Origin: Symbiodinium natans
Taxonomy: Eukaryota; Sar; Dinophyceae; Suessiales; Symbiodiniaceae
DNA length: 64,000 nt
Direction: 5' to 3'
Assembly (NCBI GenBank): GCA_905221605.1
Contig: CAJNDS010002301.1
Coordinates: 1,964,192-2,028,191 of the forward strand
The position numbers and the translations under genes are program-made. Below are positions 53,076 through 63,990 of the stretch, in pieces. The notes beneath the pieces are model-generated. The model searched no databases. It was not told the DNA's origin and saw nothing but the letters and a program-made list of their open reading frames with translations. The first letter of the stretch is position 1. Every line of letters starts with the position of its first letter.

Positions 53076-53147
53076 CTTGTCAGAGAGACTACCGAGCCGA
53101 GGCACGTAGCGCTGCGGCAGCACTTTCACTTTGGTGATGCCGCTTGC
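53076..53147 (-). CDS. Unrecognised exon
   Basis: Acceptor ACCAAG|GCA, 24 codons ASGITKVKVLPQRYVPRLGS-LSDK, donor AAG|GTCCCT, phase 0. Flanked by a 110-bp CCCTAAA array on the left and TTTAGGG on the right. Confidence 0.65.
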
Positions 53148-53213
53148 CTTGGTTTAGGGTTTAGGGTTTAGGGTTTAGGGTTTAGGGTTTAGGGTTTAGG
53201 GTTTAGGGTTTAT

Positions 53214-54007
53214 TGTTGGACCCTCTTTAATGTGTAGGGCCCCCCCCCCCCCCGAACAGTCGAGGCGTGGATGGGATCCTGAATAAAGGGCCCCGAGGTT
53301 TTATATGATTTTAATAGGGAGGAGTTTAGATAGATTTAAAAGGGGTCCATATGAATTTAAAAGGGAGCCGCGCGAATCGAAAAGGGGTCCGGGATGAGTT
53401 TATATGAATTTAAAAGGAATCCATAGGCTTTTTTCAAATTCGGAGCCTCCGGGGCGGGGCCCGGACATTAAAGAGGGCCCCGAAACAGTCCTATTATTGA
53501 GGGTCCGAGGGGGCCCCTGGACCACCCCCTTGCCGGATTGAGGGGGACCAATTTTTCAAAAGGTTTCCTTCAGGGAAAATATTGGTTTCGGGCCGGTTGG
53601 AATTCCGCAAATCGGCCTTTGAAATCCTAAGGCCCGGCATCCAAAATCGGGGCTCCGGGCCGGGGCCCGGACATTAAAGAGGGCTCCGAAACAGTCCCAT
53701 TATTGAGGGTCCGAGGGGGCCCCCTTGTCGGATTGAACGAAACCAATTTTTCAAATGGTTTCTTAAAGGGAATTAATGGTTTCGGGCCGGTTGCGGCCTT
53801 TGAAACCCAAAGGCCCGGCTTTAAATTCATAAGGCCCGGCTTTAAGCCGGAGCCTCCGGGCCAAAACAAGCCCCAAATCCCAAAAAAAGTTTTCGGATTT
53901 CGGGAACCGGTTGACTTTAAAGAGGACCCCGCAAACAGTCAGGGGGTCCTGAATAATTCGGCCAAATTGACTTTAAACGGGAGGCCCCTACTAAAGAGGG
54001 TCCAACA
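53214..54007. mobile_element. 794-bp inverted-repeat element (family M11)
   Basis: Ends TGTTGGACCCTCTTTA and TAAAGAGGGTCCAACA. GC-rich interior with a roughly 200-bp internal tandem duplication (53,445-53,640 and 53,645-53,830). No transposase-like frame. It sits between two telomere-type blocks. A 270-bp relative is at 40,933-41,202. Confidence 0.85.
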
Positions 54008-54103
54008 TTAGGGTTTAGGGTTCAGGGTTTAGGGTTTAGGGTTTAGGGTGTAGGGTGTAGGGTTTAAAGTTTAGGGCTTAGGGCTTCGGGGTTAGGGTTA
54101 GGC

Positions 54104-54170
54104 CCTGCAAGGCAAGCTGTCTGGTGGCCTCGATGTGTTGCATTGCGTGGATAATGTCAGGGCCAACTTT
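54104..54170 (-). CDS. Unrecognised exon
   Basis: KVGPDIIHAMQHIEATRQLA and LQ in a frame with high third-position GC after CTCAG; exact ends uncertain. Predicted helix. Confidence 0.55.
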
Positions 54171-54379
54171 CTGAGACCCTTTGTCTAGACCCGGGAGTAA
54201 ACTAGGAATCACAAGGGTTTGGGGTTCAGGGTTTAGGGTTTAGGGCTAGACCCAGGAGTAACCTAGGAAGAAAAAGGGTACCTTTTTTGGCTTTCAAGGG
54301 ATGATAAGGGAACCCTGAGCCTAACAAAAAGGAAACAAGGGCCAACTTTCTGGGCCTACTCCGGGTCCGAGTTGTGCAA

Positions 54380-54480
54380 CCCTTGAGCGAGCAAACGGCA
54401 AATCCTGCAACGATTGTGGCATGGTATAGATGCCACCGTGCGCTGTGTCATTGCAAGACACAGTGTTTCTGCTACTTGAA
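54380..54480 (-). CDS. Possible exon
   Basis: Minus frame NTVSCNDTAHGGIYTMPQSL then QDLPFARSR before AGG|GTTGCAC. The acceptor is not of the AG|G type. Unrecognised; a family M5 element (54,241-54,368) abuts its 3' side. Confidence 0.4.
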
Positions 54481-55587
54481 GCCCAAGGTCTTCGGGTGTG
54501 GGGTATGGCACCCCTAAACCCCAAACCCCAAACCCTAGACCCTAAACTGTAAACCAAGTCAAGCGCCCTTTGACGCAGGAGGACCTTCTTGCCCTAGGGG
54601 ACCTGGTAAAAATCGGCTTAGAAATCGGGCTTAGGGTTTAGGATCTTGGGCTTAACTAGGGAAAACCCCCCCCCCTCCCGGGCTTCGGTTCGAAACAACT
54701 TGGGAGTTGAGGGTTTAGGGTTTCTCCTAAACCCTAAACCCTAAACCCTAAACCCTAAACCCTAAACCCTAAACCCTAAACCCTAAACCCCTAAACCCTA
54801 AACCCTAAACCCTAACTGCAACCCCTGAGCCCCGAAAGACCCTGCACCCCAAACAGTAAACTGAGCGACTGCAAGAGCTGTCTGCAGACGGTCCTGTGGG
54901 TCAGGGTTTAACATTTAGGGTTTAGGGTTTAGGGTTTAGGGTCTGGGGCAGGATTTATCGGCAGGGCCCCAGACGCTTCAGCCAATAAGCAGGCAAGGGA
55001 GGTATTTGAACAAAGCCACTATGGCTAGGGGCTATAAGGAGGGACCCCTAGAAGGGACCCTTCATCTGATTCCCCTGTATAACCCCTATAAATGTTTTTT
55101 TTTTCACATAGTCCCTATATACCTAAGCAGCCCCCTAAATAGCCCCCATAACCCCTAACCCCTAAGGTCCCTCGTAAGGGTCGCTCCTTGATGCCTTGAT
55201 ATAGCTTGCTGCTTCTGAAACGAATTTTCGGGCTGGAGTCAAAGGGAAAACAACACGCAGACAACACATGGAAAGAGGAAGGAAAACATGTTGCATGATC
55301 GAGCTGGATGGTTCAGGGCAAGCTTGCGGAAATATGCATTCCCCGCAATCATGGAAACTTCAGGCAAGATTGCAGCACGATCAGGCATGAAATACACTGT
55401 CAGGAATCATTCTGTAAATTTCTCAGCTGAAGTTACGATGTATAAAACCCCAGAACCCTTAAACCCTATGCACCCTATAAACCCTATAAACCCTAATTAA
55501 ACCCTAAACCCTAAACCCCAAACCCTAAACCCTAAACCCTAAACCCTGAACCCACCCTAAAGCACCTAAAGCCCCCAAAAAGTCCAC

Positions 55588-55652
55588 AGGTCGAGGGTCC
55601 TTCAAGTTGACGAAGCGCGAAGAGCCGCCGACCAGGAGAACCTCGAGCCAGT
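55588..55652 (-). CDS. Unrecognised exon
   Basis: GTCAAG|AC (phase 1), 21 codons WLEVLLVGGSSRFVNLKDPR-P, donor CCT|GTGGAC. High third-position GC; hydrophobic strand then a charged turn. A possible companion exon NPRILMRSLPKL precedes it at 55,734-55,775. Confidence 0.6.
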
Positions 55653-56348
55653 CTTGACGGTTTAGGGTTTAGGGTTTAGGGTTTAGGGTTTAGGGTTTAG
55701 GGTTTAGGGTTTAGGGTTTAGGGTTGAGGCTACCAGCTTCGGGAGTGAGCGCATGAGGATTCTCGGGTTGAGCCCCAATTAACCCCTAAACCCTGAACCG
55801 TGAACCCTGAACCCTAAACCCTAAACCCTAAACCCTAAACCCTAAACCCTGACCTAACGCTTGGGTTGTTTCTTGAGGCTTCGGAGCTCGCAGAGTCGAA
55901 TGTCCCCTGAGTTTTTGGAGTATGGGGGGGTTTTCCGAAACAGGGGGTACCCTTTTTGGGGGTCCCTTTAAGGGGATTTTATTCCATTAGGGGCAGAAAT
56001 CCGGAAACAGGGGTACCCTTTTTTGGGGGGGGTCCCTTTAAGGGGATTTTAGTCTATTTGGGGGATAAAAGGGGTACCCATGGGTACCCCCATTTTGAGA
56101 AGTACCCATTTTCGGATCTAGGCTTCAGGGTTTGGGCTACAGGGGTTGCCTTGCAGTCAGAAATTGGTCCCGATAAGATCTTGAGGTGCGTTCCTTCTTT
56201 ACGTAGGTGTTGGGGGCACTTTCGGGCCTCCTCCACCTTAAACCCGCTAGCCGCACACGCGCAACCCCCTAAACCCTGACCCTAAACCCTAAACCCTAAC
56301 CCTAAACCCTAAACCCAAAACACAAAGCACAGAAAAGCCCCAGATGGC

Positions 56349-56387
56349 CTCGCTGGTTCTGGTCGGGGCTTCGAGGCTCCCTAGGGC
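56349..56387 (-). CDS. Short unrecognised exon
   Basis: Acceptor CCTCGCAG|GCC, ALGSLEAPTRTSE, GC donor GAG|GCCATC, phase 0. Confidence 0.5.
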
Positions 56388-57702
56388 CTGCGAGGAGTTG
56401 CGGCTTGGGGGATTTTACGGTTTAGGGTCAGGTTTCAGGGGTTAGGCTTAGGGATTACGGTTTAGGGCAAGTTTAGGGTTTAGGGTTTATCTGGAAACCC
56501 TAAACTTCATGGGAATTTGCCATGGTCCCGTAGTATGGGCCCTTAGTACACTGTACCCTTATATAGCCGATACAACCCAGGGGCCCATACTTCAGAACCC
56601 TTTAATGAAGGTAAGGGTTTAGGGTTTGGCTTGAGAACCCCAAAACCCTTTTTTTGGCTGAACCCCCAAGCCCCATAGCCAATCCCATATAGTCCTCGAA
56701 CTGTTTGGGGTTTAAGATTTAGGGCTTCTTTATAAATGTTCTGACAGTAGAAAGGACTTATTTTATTCTAGTACAACCGACCTAGAGAACCCTGAACCCT
56801 AAACCCGAAACCCTATATCCTAGTCAAGCCAGGCCCTGATTGAAAACACTATCATATGTGTGGTCAGTTCTCAAAATTCTGGTGCTTGTTTGAATACTGT
56901 TAGGGGCCGTCTTCTGATAGTACCCCCCCCAAGAAGGACCACAATTTAGAGAACTGACCACAGAAATACGTATATATATATATAGATATCTTCATTTATA
57001 CGTACATATACAGTATGTGCTTTCTTCTTTGTATGTACATACAGCCCCTAAACCCTGAACCCTAAACCCTAAACCCTGAACCCACTATGCAATTTCAATC
57101 CTGAGTCTGTTGCTTCCCGCCTCGGACACGAGCCTGGGCAGTAGGTGAGATTACTTTCTGAAGGACAAGGCTGGGGTGCTACGAGTTTAGGGTGCAGAGT
57201 TCAGGGTTAAGGTTTTAGGGTTAAGGGTTAAGGTTTTCTGAGGTGAGTTTTTGAAAAAAAACTAGGTTTGGCGCGTTAGGAGTTTGGAGTTCAGGGTTGA
57301 GGGTTTAGAATTAGGTGTGTGGGGCTTCGAGTGTGCTGTTTAGGGTATAGGGCTCCTAAACCCTAAACCCTGGGTTGGCAGGCTTGAAATCTTTGGGCCG
57401 TAAATGCCGTAAATCAAGTGGGGGCGGGTCAGGGACCCCTCAGGCCATGATTGGGATGTTAAGCCCTAAACCCTAAACCCTAAACCCTAAACCCTAAACC
57501 CTAAACCCTAAACCCCTAAAATCTAAACCCTAAACCCTAAACCCCTACATCCGAAACCCGAGTCTTGTTGGTGAGGCCGAACCCTACATTCCAAACCTTA
57601 ACCCTCACACTAAGACCCTCAAAACACCACCACAACCCCCCCCCCGCCCCCCACCCACCCCCCTTAACCCCCCAAAAAAACCCATAAGCAGCCTATAAAC
57701 CC

Positions 57703-57795
57703 CCTAAACCCCTAAACCCCTAAACCCCTAAACCCCTAAACCCCTAAACCCCTAAACCCCTAAACCCCTAAACCCCTAAACCCCTAAACCCCCTA
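57703..57795. repeat. Octamer array CCCCTAAA (TTTAGGGG)
   Basis: About 11 homogeneous units with one more C than the standard repeat, between C-rich spacer and ordinary CCCTAAA. Confidence 0.95.
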
Positions 57796-57853
57796 AACCC
57801 CTACCCCTAAACCCAAACCCCTAACCCTAGACCCTAAACCCTAAACCCTAAAC

Positions 57854-57942
57854 CCCAAGACGAGGCGCGCCGGGACTCCTTCAAAGGGCGGCGTGGGGTT
57901 GGCCGAAGCGGCGTCGAGGCTCGGGGCGCCCAGGAGGAGGGT
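57854..57942 (-). CDS. Unrecognised exon
   Basis: After TCTTCAG the frame reads TLLLGAPSLDAASANPTPPF and EGVPARLVLG up to GTTTAGGG. High third-position GC. TTTAGGG array of 100 bp on the right, CCCTAAA on the left. Confidence 0.6.
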
Positions 57943-58590
57943 CTGAAGAGTTGTTGGGGGAGTGGGGGGGGGGGGGGTTTAGGGTTTAGGGTTTAGGGTT
58001 TAGGGTTTAGGGTTTAGGGTTTAGGGTTTAGGGTTTAGGGTTTAGGGTTTAGGGTTTAGGGTTTAGGGTTTAGGGCTAGGGTTTAGGGCTAGGGTTTAGG
58101 GTTTAGGGTTTAGGGGTGTCGGGCTTAGGGACGCAGGGTTTTGAGGCTGAGGGTTGCAGTTAACCCTAAACCCTAAACCCTTAAACCCTAAACCCTAAAC
58201 CCTTGGGGTGCTTTACGGGTTCGGAGGTTGAGGCCTTTCAAGGTTTGGGCATGAAGCGTTTTGTGGGAGACCAGGGCTGCATCAGCTGCATCCCCCAAAC
58301 CCCAACCGCAAACCTAAAAGAATCTTTGCAGGGCTGAAGTTTAGGGTTTAGGGTTTAGGGTTTAGGGTTTAGGCCAAACTTCAGAAACCCGAACCAAAAA
58401 CGCCAAAACCCTAACTCCCCCAGGGCCCCCCCAACACCCTTTGAAGCCTATAAGCCCACTAAACCGTCTGACCCAAAACCCCGCTAAGCCCTAAAACCCA
58501 AACCACAAAACCACAAACCCTAAAACCCAAACCCCCTAAACCAAAAACCGTAAACCCTAGACCTGAAACCCTAAGCCCTCAACCCTAAAC

Positions 58591-58635
58591 CGCAGCCTCT
58601 GGAACTGGGCGGGAGAAGGCCGTGACCTCAATCAC
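58591..58635 (-). CDS. Unrecognised exon (45 nt)
   Basis: ACCCAG|GTG, 15 codons VIEVTAFSRPVPEAA, then GTTTAGGG as donor. Phase 0 both ends. Confidence 0.6.
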
Positions 58636-58639
58636 CTGG

Positions 58640-60355
58640 GTTTCCGGGTTAGGGGGTCACAAAGAAGCCAAAAGTTTAGGATTTAGGGTTTAGGGTTTAG
58701 GGTTTAGGGTTTAGGGTTTAGGGTTTAGGGTTTAGGGTTTAGGGTTGGGGTGTAAGGGCCCCATATTCCCCCAAATAGGAGCCCAATGATCCGAATTCAC
58801 CGTCCCCATACTCCCGCCCCCCCCCCCCCTCCTCCCTTCCACCCCTGGCTTGCGTTGAGGGCCTTCTGGGACGTTGGGTTTAGGGAGTTTAGATAATCAA
58901 GGGTCCAGGGCGTTTAGGGGTTTAGGGTTTTCCAGGGCGTTTAGGGGTTTAGGGTTTGAAGGGGTTCAGGGTGTTTAGGGTTTATGGTGTTTTCGGGTCA
59001 CAGAGTTTATGGGGTGTTCGGGGCTATTTGTCGGGCTTTACAGGGTTGTGGGGATCTTGTTGTCTAGCCAGGCTTTGTGCTGTTTATGGTTTGGGCATCT
59101 AGTGTTGGGATCGGGGCTGTGTTTCGCGGGCCTGGAGCTGTACCCTAAGGGTCCATGTACCTGATCATCATATTATACTTGGGCCCCAAAAGCCAGGTAC
59201 TTTCTTACGGTAGTTACATGGTCCCTTAGTACGAGCCCTTAAGAAGGAACCCTTATATAGCCTATACAACGCAAGGGCCCATACTTCAGAACCCTTTCAA
59301 GGAGGCAAGGGACCAGATTAAGGGCCCATATAACTACCCTTAGGGACGTTCAGGCCCAAGTACTCCGTATTTAGGTACACAGGCCCTCTTTCGCCCATGA
59401 ACCCCGCTTTGTAAGGGACCCTGTAATTTAGGGTTGGCCGTTCTGGTTCAGGGTTCAGGGTTCAGGGTTCAGGGTTCGGGTTCAGGGTTCAGGGTTCAGG
59501 GTTACGACGTGTTGGATGGGAAAAGGAGGTGAAAACCTCCCTCTTTCCCTCCTTCCCCCCCCCAAAACGCGGGGGGGGGGGGGGTAGGGGGGGGTACCCC
59601 GCCAGCTTTTCCGTGGAGGAACAGGCCACCCACACCGCGTAAACTCATGGACCATAGGCGTTTTCGCACAGGGCATCTTTTGGAAAAAACCCCTCTTGGG
59701 CTTCTGCGCCACCCCCCCGCCCACTCCCCTGACCCCCCCCCCTACCTAACCCCCCCCCCCCCTACCCCCCCCCCCAACAGGAACCGCAAACAAAATCACC
59801 AAACCCCAAACCTTAAACTTGTTCTCCTGCGGGGTCGGCGGCTTGAGCCGGAGGCTCTTAAATTTTGCTACGCCAGTCCCAAGCGAAAACCTCGAGCTAG
59901 ACACTTGACCCAACTCTGAACCCTGTTCTAGCCCCTACAAAACCTGTAAACCCCAAGAACCCTCCACAAAAACCATAAACCCTGTATACCTTCTAAACCA
60001 AAAACACTCCAAAAAGACTACACCACCTAAAAACACCCTAGACAAAGCCTTATACAAAAGCCCATACAACCCCGGTAAAACCTATACAGCCCGTATGATT
60101 AAATCCAAAGCCCTCCCCTACACAGAACCCGAGAACCCCAAACAAAAAACATAAACCCTGTATACCTGACAAACCCCATAAAGCCCTGAAAAGCCCTATA
60201 AACAAACCTAATAAAACCCAATAAAAACCCCATAAAACCCTAAGCTGCCCCAATAAATAGTGATCAAACAACCCTATAAAACCCCAAAAGACCCCTTAAC
60301 ACAAATCTTTAAAATAAAACCTAATCAAACCCGATACACACCCCATAAAACCCAA
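58640..60355. other. Long intron with M7 element and CCTA-rich spacer
   Basis: TTTAGGG array 58,680-58,745; an M7 element 59,205-59,337 (ends GGTAGTTACATGGTCCC and GGGCCCATATAACTACC); G and C runs at 59,570-59,585 and 59,730-59,775; AAACC-rich spacer to 60,355. No exon recognised. Confidence 0.6.
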
Positions 60356-60357
60356 AC

Positions 60358-60381
60358 CCTCGAAGCTTCCGGCGCCCCCGC
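60358..60381 (-). CDS. Micro-exon (24 nt)
   Basis: GGCCAG|GCGGGG, AGAPEASR, donor GTTTGGG. Joins in frame with the exon at 60,487. Confidence 0.5.
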
Positions 60382-60486
60382 CTGGCCATCAAACCCTAAA
60401 CCCTAAATACCTTAAAACCCCTAAACCCAAAACCCAAAACCCTAAACCCTAAACCCAAAACCCAAAACCCTAAACCCTAAACCCGC
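60382..60486 (-). repeat. Telomere-type intron flanked by a 14-bp duplication (GC-AG)
   Basis: CCCGCCTGGCCATC occurs at 60,377-60,390 and 60,482-60,495, on either side of a CCCTAAA/CCCAAAA block. In sense both edges read GATGGCCAG|GCGGG, giving donor GC and acceptor AG. Splicing yields LPDGQAGAPEA. Confidence 0.85.
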
Positions 60487-60564
60487 CTGGCCATCTGGCA
60501 GCGTGTGCCGGTAGGGCTCGTCGGGCGGCAGGCTCGCCAGCGGCACGTGGGCGCAAAAGCAGAC
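60487..60564 (-). CDS. Unrecognised exon
   Basis: GAGCAG|GTC, 26 codons VCFCAHVPLASLPPDEPYRH-TLPDGQ, GC donor. High third-position GC. A Cys-x-Cys followed by a proline-rich loop; no family recognised. Confidence 0.68.
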
Positions 60565-61090
60565 CTGCTCTTTTCTAATTAGGGTTTAGGGTTTAGGGTT
60601 GAGGGTTGAGGGTTGAGGGTTGAGGGTTGTAAGGTGCCCAGCAAACCCTAAACCCTGCTTCCTGCAAGACCGCACTGTAAATCCTAGAAGCGACCCTCAA
60701 GTATGAGACGTATAGGTTTAGGGTTTTGGGTTTAGACCTCGTTCCCCATAAGCCCTAGACCCTATAAACTCTGAACTCTGAGCCCGCTCAGCCCAATCCA
60801 TGCATCAACGCCAGCTCCTGATAAACCACAAACCCGGGTTTAGGGTTTAGGGTTTAGGGTTTACGGTTTAGGGTTTAGGGTTTAAGGTTCAGGGTTTAGG
60901 GTTCAGGGTTTAAAGGGGCCCATATGGACTGGAAGCCAGGTCTAGATATATACAGGGGTTATACAAAAGGGTTCTATAGGATGTTCTAGGCGACCCGGCT
61001 GCGCACGTGGAGTCAATGCTTCAAGCCGGCGTCGGCAGCAATGTGTTCAAGTTGAGCTCAAGTCTTGGCAAAAGCCTCAATCTGGATGGC

Positions 61091-61195
61091 CTGGGATTTT
61101 CCAATGCCGCACACTCTGCCGATGAAACTCTCATCAGCCCAGCAACTTGTATAACGAGGGTTCAACCTCGATCCTGTCCAGAGCTTTCCGATGAC
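61091..61195 (-). CDS. Unrecognised exon, 35 codons
   Basis: TGTGAG|GTC to TCCCAG|GCC (GC donor), phase 0 both ends, agreeing with 61,747. Includes NPRYTSCWADESFIGRVCGI. The plus strand is also open here (about 80 codons), so the strand rests on neighbours and splice sites. Confidence 0.5.
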
Positions 61196-61746
61196 CTCAC
61201 ACAGGAAAGAATGCAACCTAGGGCGCACCTAAGACCTTGACCGGGCAGAAAGCTAGCTTTGTCTCGCAAGAAGAATGTGCGTAGGGTTTAGGGTTTAGGG
61301 TTTAGGGTGTAGGGTTTAGGGTTTAGGGTTTAGGGCACGTATGTCAATCCACGTTGTTGTACCTGTTTCGCATCCAGCTCGGTCATGAAGATGCCAGAGC
61401 GGTCCAACGTACATACAGAAGGCCCCCATTTTTGGCTTAGAGGGGCTACATAAGGGAAAGTAAAGTCCAAAAAAGAAGGGAATAAGGGCCTACTCTGGGT
61501 CTAGGAAACTACAAGGAAGAAACGAGAACCCTTTCATGGGAAGCCCAACGTTCTTGGGGTATTTAGGGTTATATTGTAGACTGGCAAAGAAGGAGTACAT
61601 CTCTCATAGACGGGCTCCTCGCGGCTTCCCTTTCAGAGTCGCTTAAGCGACTGTGACCCCTCAACCCTAAACCCTAAACCCTAAACCCTACAACCCTAAA
61701 CCCCTAAACCCTACAACCCTAAAACCCTAAACCCTACACCCTAAAC

Positions 61747-61828
61747 CGGGCAGGGCGCCGTCTCTTTCAGGTCCTGCGCCAAGCGAAGTGCCGAGAATGG
61801 GGGGCGGCCACCGAGTTTCCGGCGCTTC
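61747..61828 (-). CDS. Unrecognised basic exon
   Basis: TGCAG|G (phase 2), 27 codons KRRKLGGRPPFSALRLAQDL-KETAPCP, donor CCG|GTTTAGGG. High third-position GC. Confidence 0.65.
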
Positions 61829-62588
61829 CTGCATCTAGGGATCCTTAGGATTCAGGGTTTAGGGTGGGTTTAGGGTTTAGGGTTTCGGGTTTAGGGTTTA
61901 GGGTTTAGGGTTTGGGCTTCAAGGTGGGGAGTTCCCAGGTAGGGAGGGGAGGGGGGGGGGGGGGGGGGGGGGGTGCATTGTCCCAAGGCTGCTGTAAGGG
62001 AGATGAGGGGCTGTACGAAAACAAGGGACCCCTAAAAAACACCCCCAAACAGTAGGATTCCCTTGCAATACCCAAAACCCTGAAACCCCCAATAACGTAC
62101 CCCGAATTTCCGGAAACCCCCATAGGGGGAGACAGCTTTGGCACTTTGAATCCTAGAAGAAGGATTAGGGTTTAGGGTTTAGGGTTTAGGGTTTAGGGTT
62201 TAGGGTGAAGCAAAGGCGCTACTGATGGTCCAGCCAGAGTCTGCAGGAACTACCAAGATCCTAAGCCCTGAGCCCAACACCAAACTCCGAACCCCCCGAG
62301 CCCTTGTGATTCAGACGTCCTAAACCCTAAGCCCTAAACCCCTAAAGCCCTAAACCCTAAAGCCCTAAACCCCAAACCCCTAAGCCCCAAAACGCTAAAC
62401 CTAAAACCCTAAACCCTAAGCCCTAAAGCCCTAAACCCCAAGCCCCTAAGACCAAAAATGCTAAACCTAAAGCCCTAAACCCTGAACCCTAAAGCCCTGA
62501 ACCCAAACCCCAAAGCCCAAAAATGCTAAACCTAAAACCCTAAACCCTAAGCCCTAAACCCTAAAGCCCTAAACCCTAAACCCTACAC

Positions 62589-62653
62589 CCTTCAGATGCT
62601 GCGGGCCTTTCAGCGCCAGCGGCGGCCTTGGAGATATTCTCCAGGTGCACCCC
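62589..62653 (-). CDS. Unrecognised exon
   Basis: GGTCAG|GG, reading VHLENISKAAAGAERPAASE, donor GG|GTGTAGGG. Alanine-rich. Confidence 0.58.
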
Positions 62654-63033
62654 CTGACCACAAAAATCTTGCAAACCCTCCGAAAGCAATAGGGTTTAGG
62701 GTTTAGGGTTTGGGGTTTAGGGTTTAGGGTTTAGGGATACTGGTTGCTAGGGTTTAGGGTTTAGCGCAAACCCCCGAAAAGCAATAGGGCCGATAGGGTG
62801 TCGGGTGCTCCTGTCGGGGATGAGGGCGCAGGGTCATCAACCCCCCACCACCCCAGTATCAATCCCCCAGTTGTTTTTTTCGCGCAATTCAAGCCTAGTC
62901 AGAGCAATTGAGCTTCATTAGGATTTAAGGTTTAGGGTTGAGGATGTAGGGCTCAGGGTCTATCATTCCCCATAACCCTTTAAAATTTAACAAAAAGGTC
63001 TTGGGTTGATTCTGGGGATTCTGGCGGCCTACT

Positions 63034-63177
63034 ACTTGGAGGTTCATGGGTACTTATAACTAACTTATAACCCCTATCTTAAATCTACTTACAACCTGCT
63101 TAGGGGACTTTGGGGGGGGGGGGGGGCTTCTAAGTACAGTTATAACCGGGGTTAGAAGTACCCATGAACCTCCAAGT
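63034..63177. mobile_element. Inverted-repeat element, family M3
   Basis: The ends ACTTGGAGGTTCATGGGT and ACCCATGAACCTCCAAGT are perfect inverted repeats. A 16-base G run interrupts the interior. Other copies: 819-986, 23,240-23,392, 29,571-29,680, 34,024-34,166, 42,226-42,414. Confidence 0.92.
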
Positions 63178-63338
63178 AGCCCATCCTGAAAAAGGCAAGG
63201 GCTGGGGAGCGTGGTGTCGGAGGGGCAGTATTCCTATTTGCTTTGCCACTTGGACTTCGAAGCCCCCCGACATCCACGCTTGGGGTTTAGGGCTTAAGGG
63301 TTAAGGGCTTAGGGTTTGGGGCTTAAGGGTTTAGGGGT

Positions 63339-63475
63339 TAATCCCCTCCCCCTAATATTAAACCCCCCCCTACCCCCTAATATAAAATACCACCCAGTTT
63401 AGTTATATTAGGGTATTTTGGGGGTGTTAATGTTAGGGGGGGTAGGGGGGGTTTAATATTCGGGGGAGGGGATTA
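63339..63475. mobile_element. C/G-rich foldback element, 137 bp
   Basis: The arms begin TAATCCCCTCCCCC and end GGGGGAGGGGATTA and are inverted copies over about 38 bases with one mismatch, then diverge. Confidence 0.85.
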
Positions 63476-63522
63476 GCGGTTTAGGGTTTAGGGTTTATAG
63501 GGCTTGGGAATGAAGAGCCCAC

Positions 63523-63576
63523 CTGATGTCGCAGCGCGTGCAGCACCTCTCCAGTCGAGAGTTGCGGCTGAGGATT
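63523..63576 (-). CDS. Unrecognised exon
   Basis: GTGGCAG|A, reading NPQPQLSTGEVLHALRHQ, donor CAG|GTGGGC. Good donor, high third-position GC. Confidence 0.6.
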
Positions 63577-63880
63577 CTGCCACTACAAGGGGTTTAGGGT
63601 TGAGGGTTTAGGGTTTAGGGTTTAGGGTTTAGGGTTTAGGGGCTTAGGATGTAGGTGTATTAAAAGCCCTATAATCCCCATATTCAACCCTACGAAGGAT
63701 TAAGGTTTAGGGTTTAGCGCTTTAGGGTCCTGTATTTCAGGGGGTGTTATAACCTACTCTTTTGTAGGGTTTAGGGAGTCACAGGTGGTCCGTGGAACTT
63801 GTGGCTGATTGCATTCCCCTAAACCCTAAACCCTAAACCCTAAACCCTAAACCCTAAACCCTAAACCCTAAACCCTAAAT

Positions 63881-63990
63881 GCTCATTCGGCTTCATTCGG
63901 CTCGGCGGTCAGAATTGGGCTATTCATGCTCGCTGTCGCGGGTCGTGCTACTCTACTCTCCGACTTCCCGGACCTGCACTTGTAGTTCCT
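63881..63990 (-). CDS. Possible exon at the window edge
   Basis: Open minus frame including MNSPILTAEPNEAE (methionine at 63,927), bordered on the left by a CCCTAAA array (63,818-63,880). No clear donor. It may be the first visible exon of the right-hand gene. Confidence 0.35.

Noticed and set aside
61007-61240. Plus-strand frame of about 77 codons at 61.0 kb
   Set aside because: It looks protein-like, but the minus-strand reading has AG|G and GC splice sites in phase with 61,747. Kept as an open alternative only.
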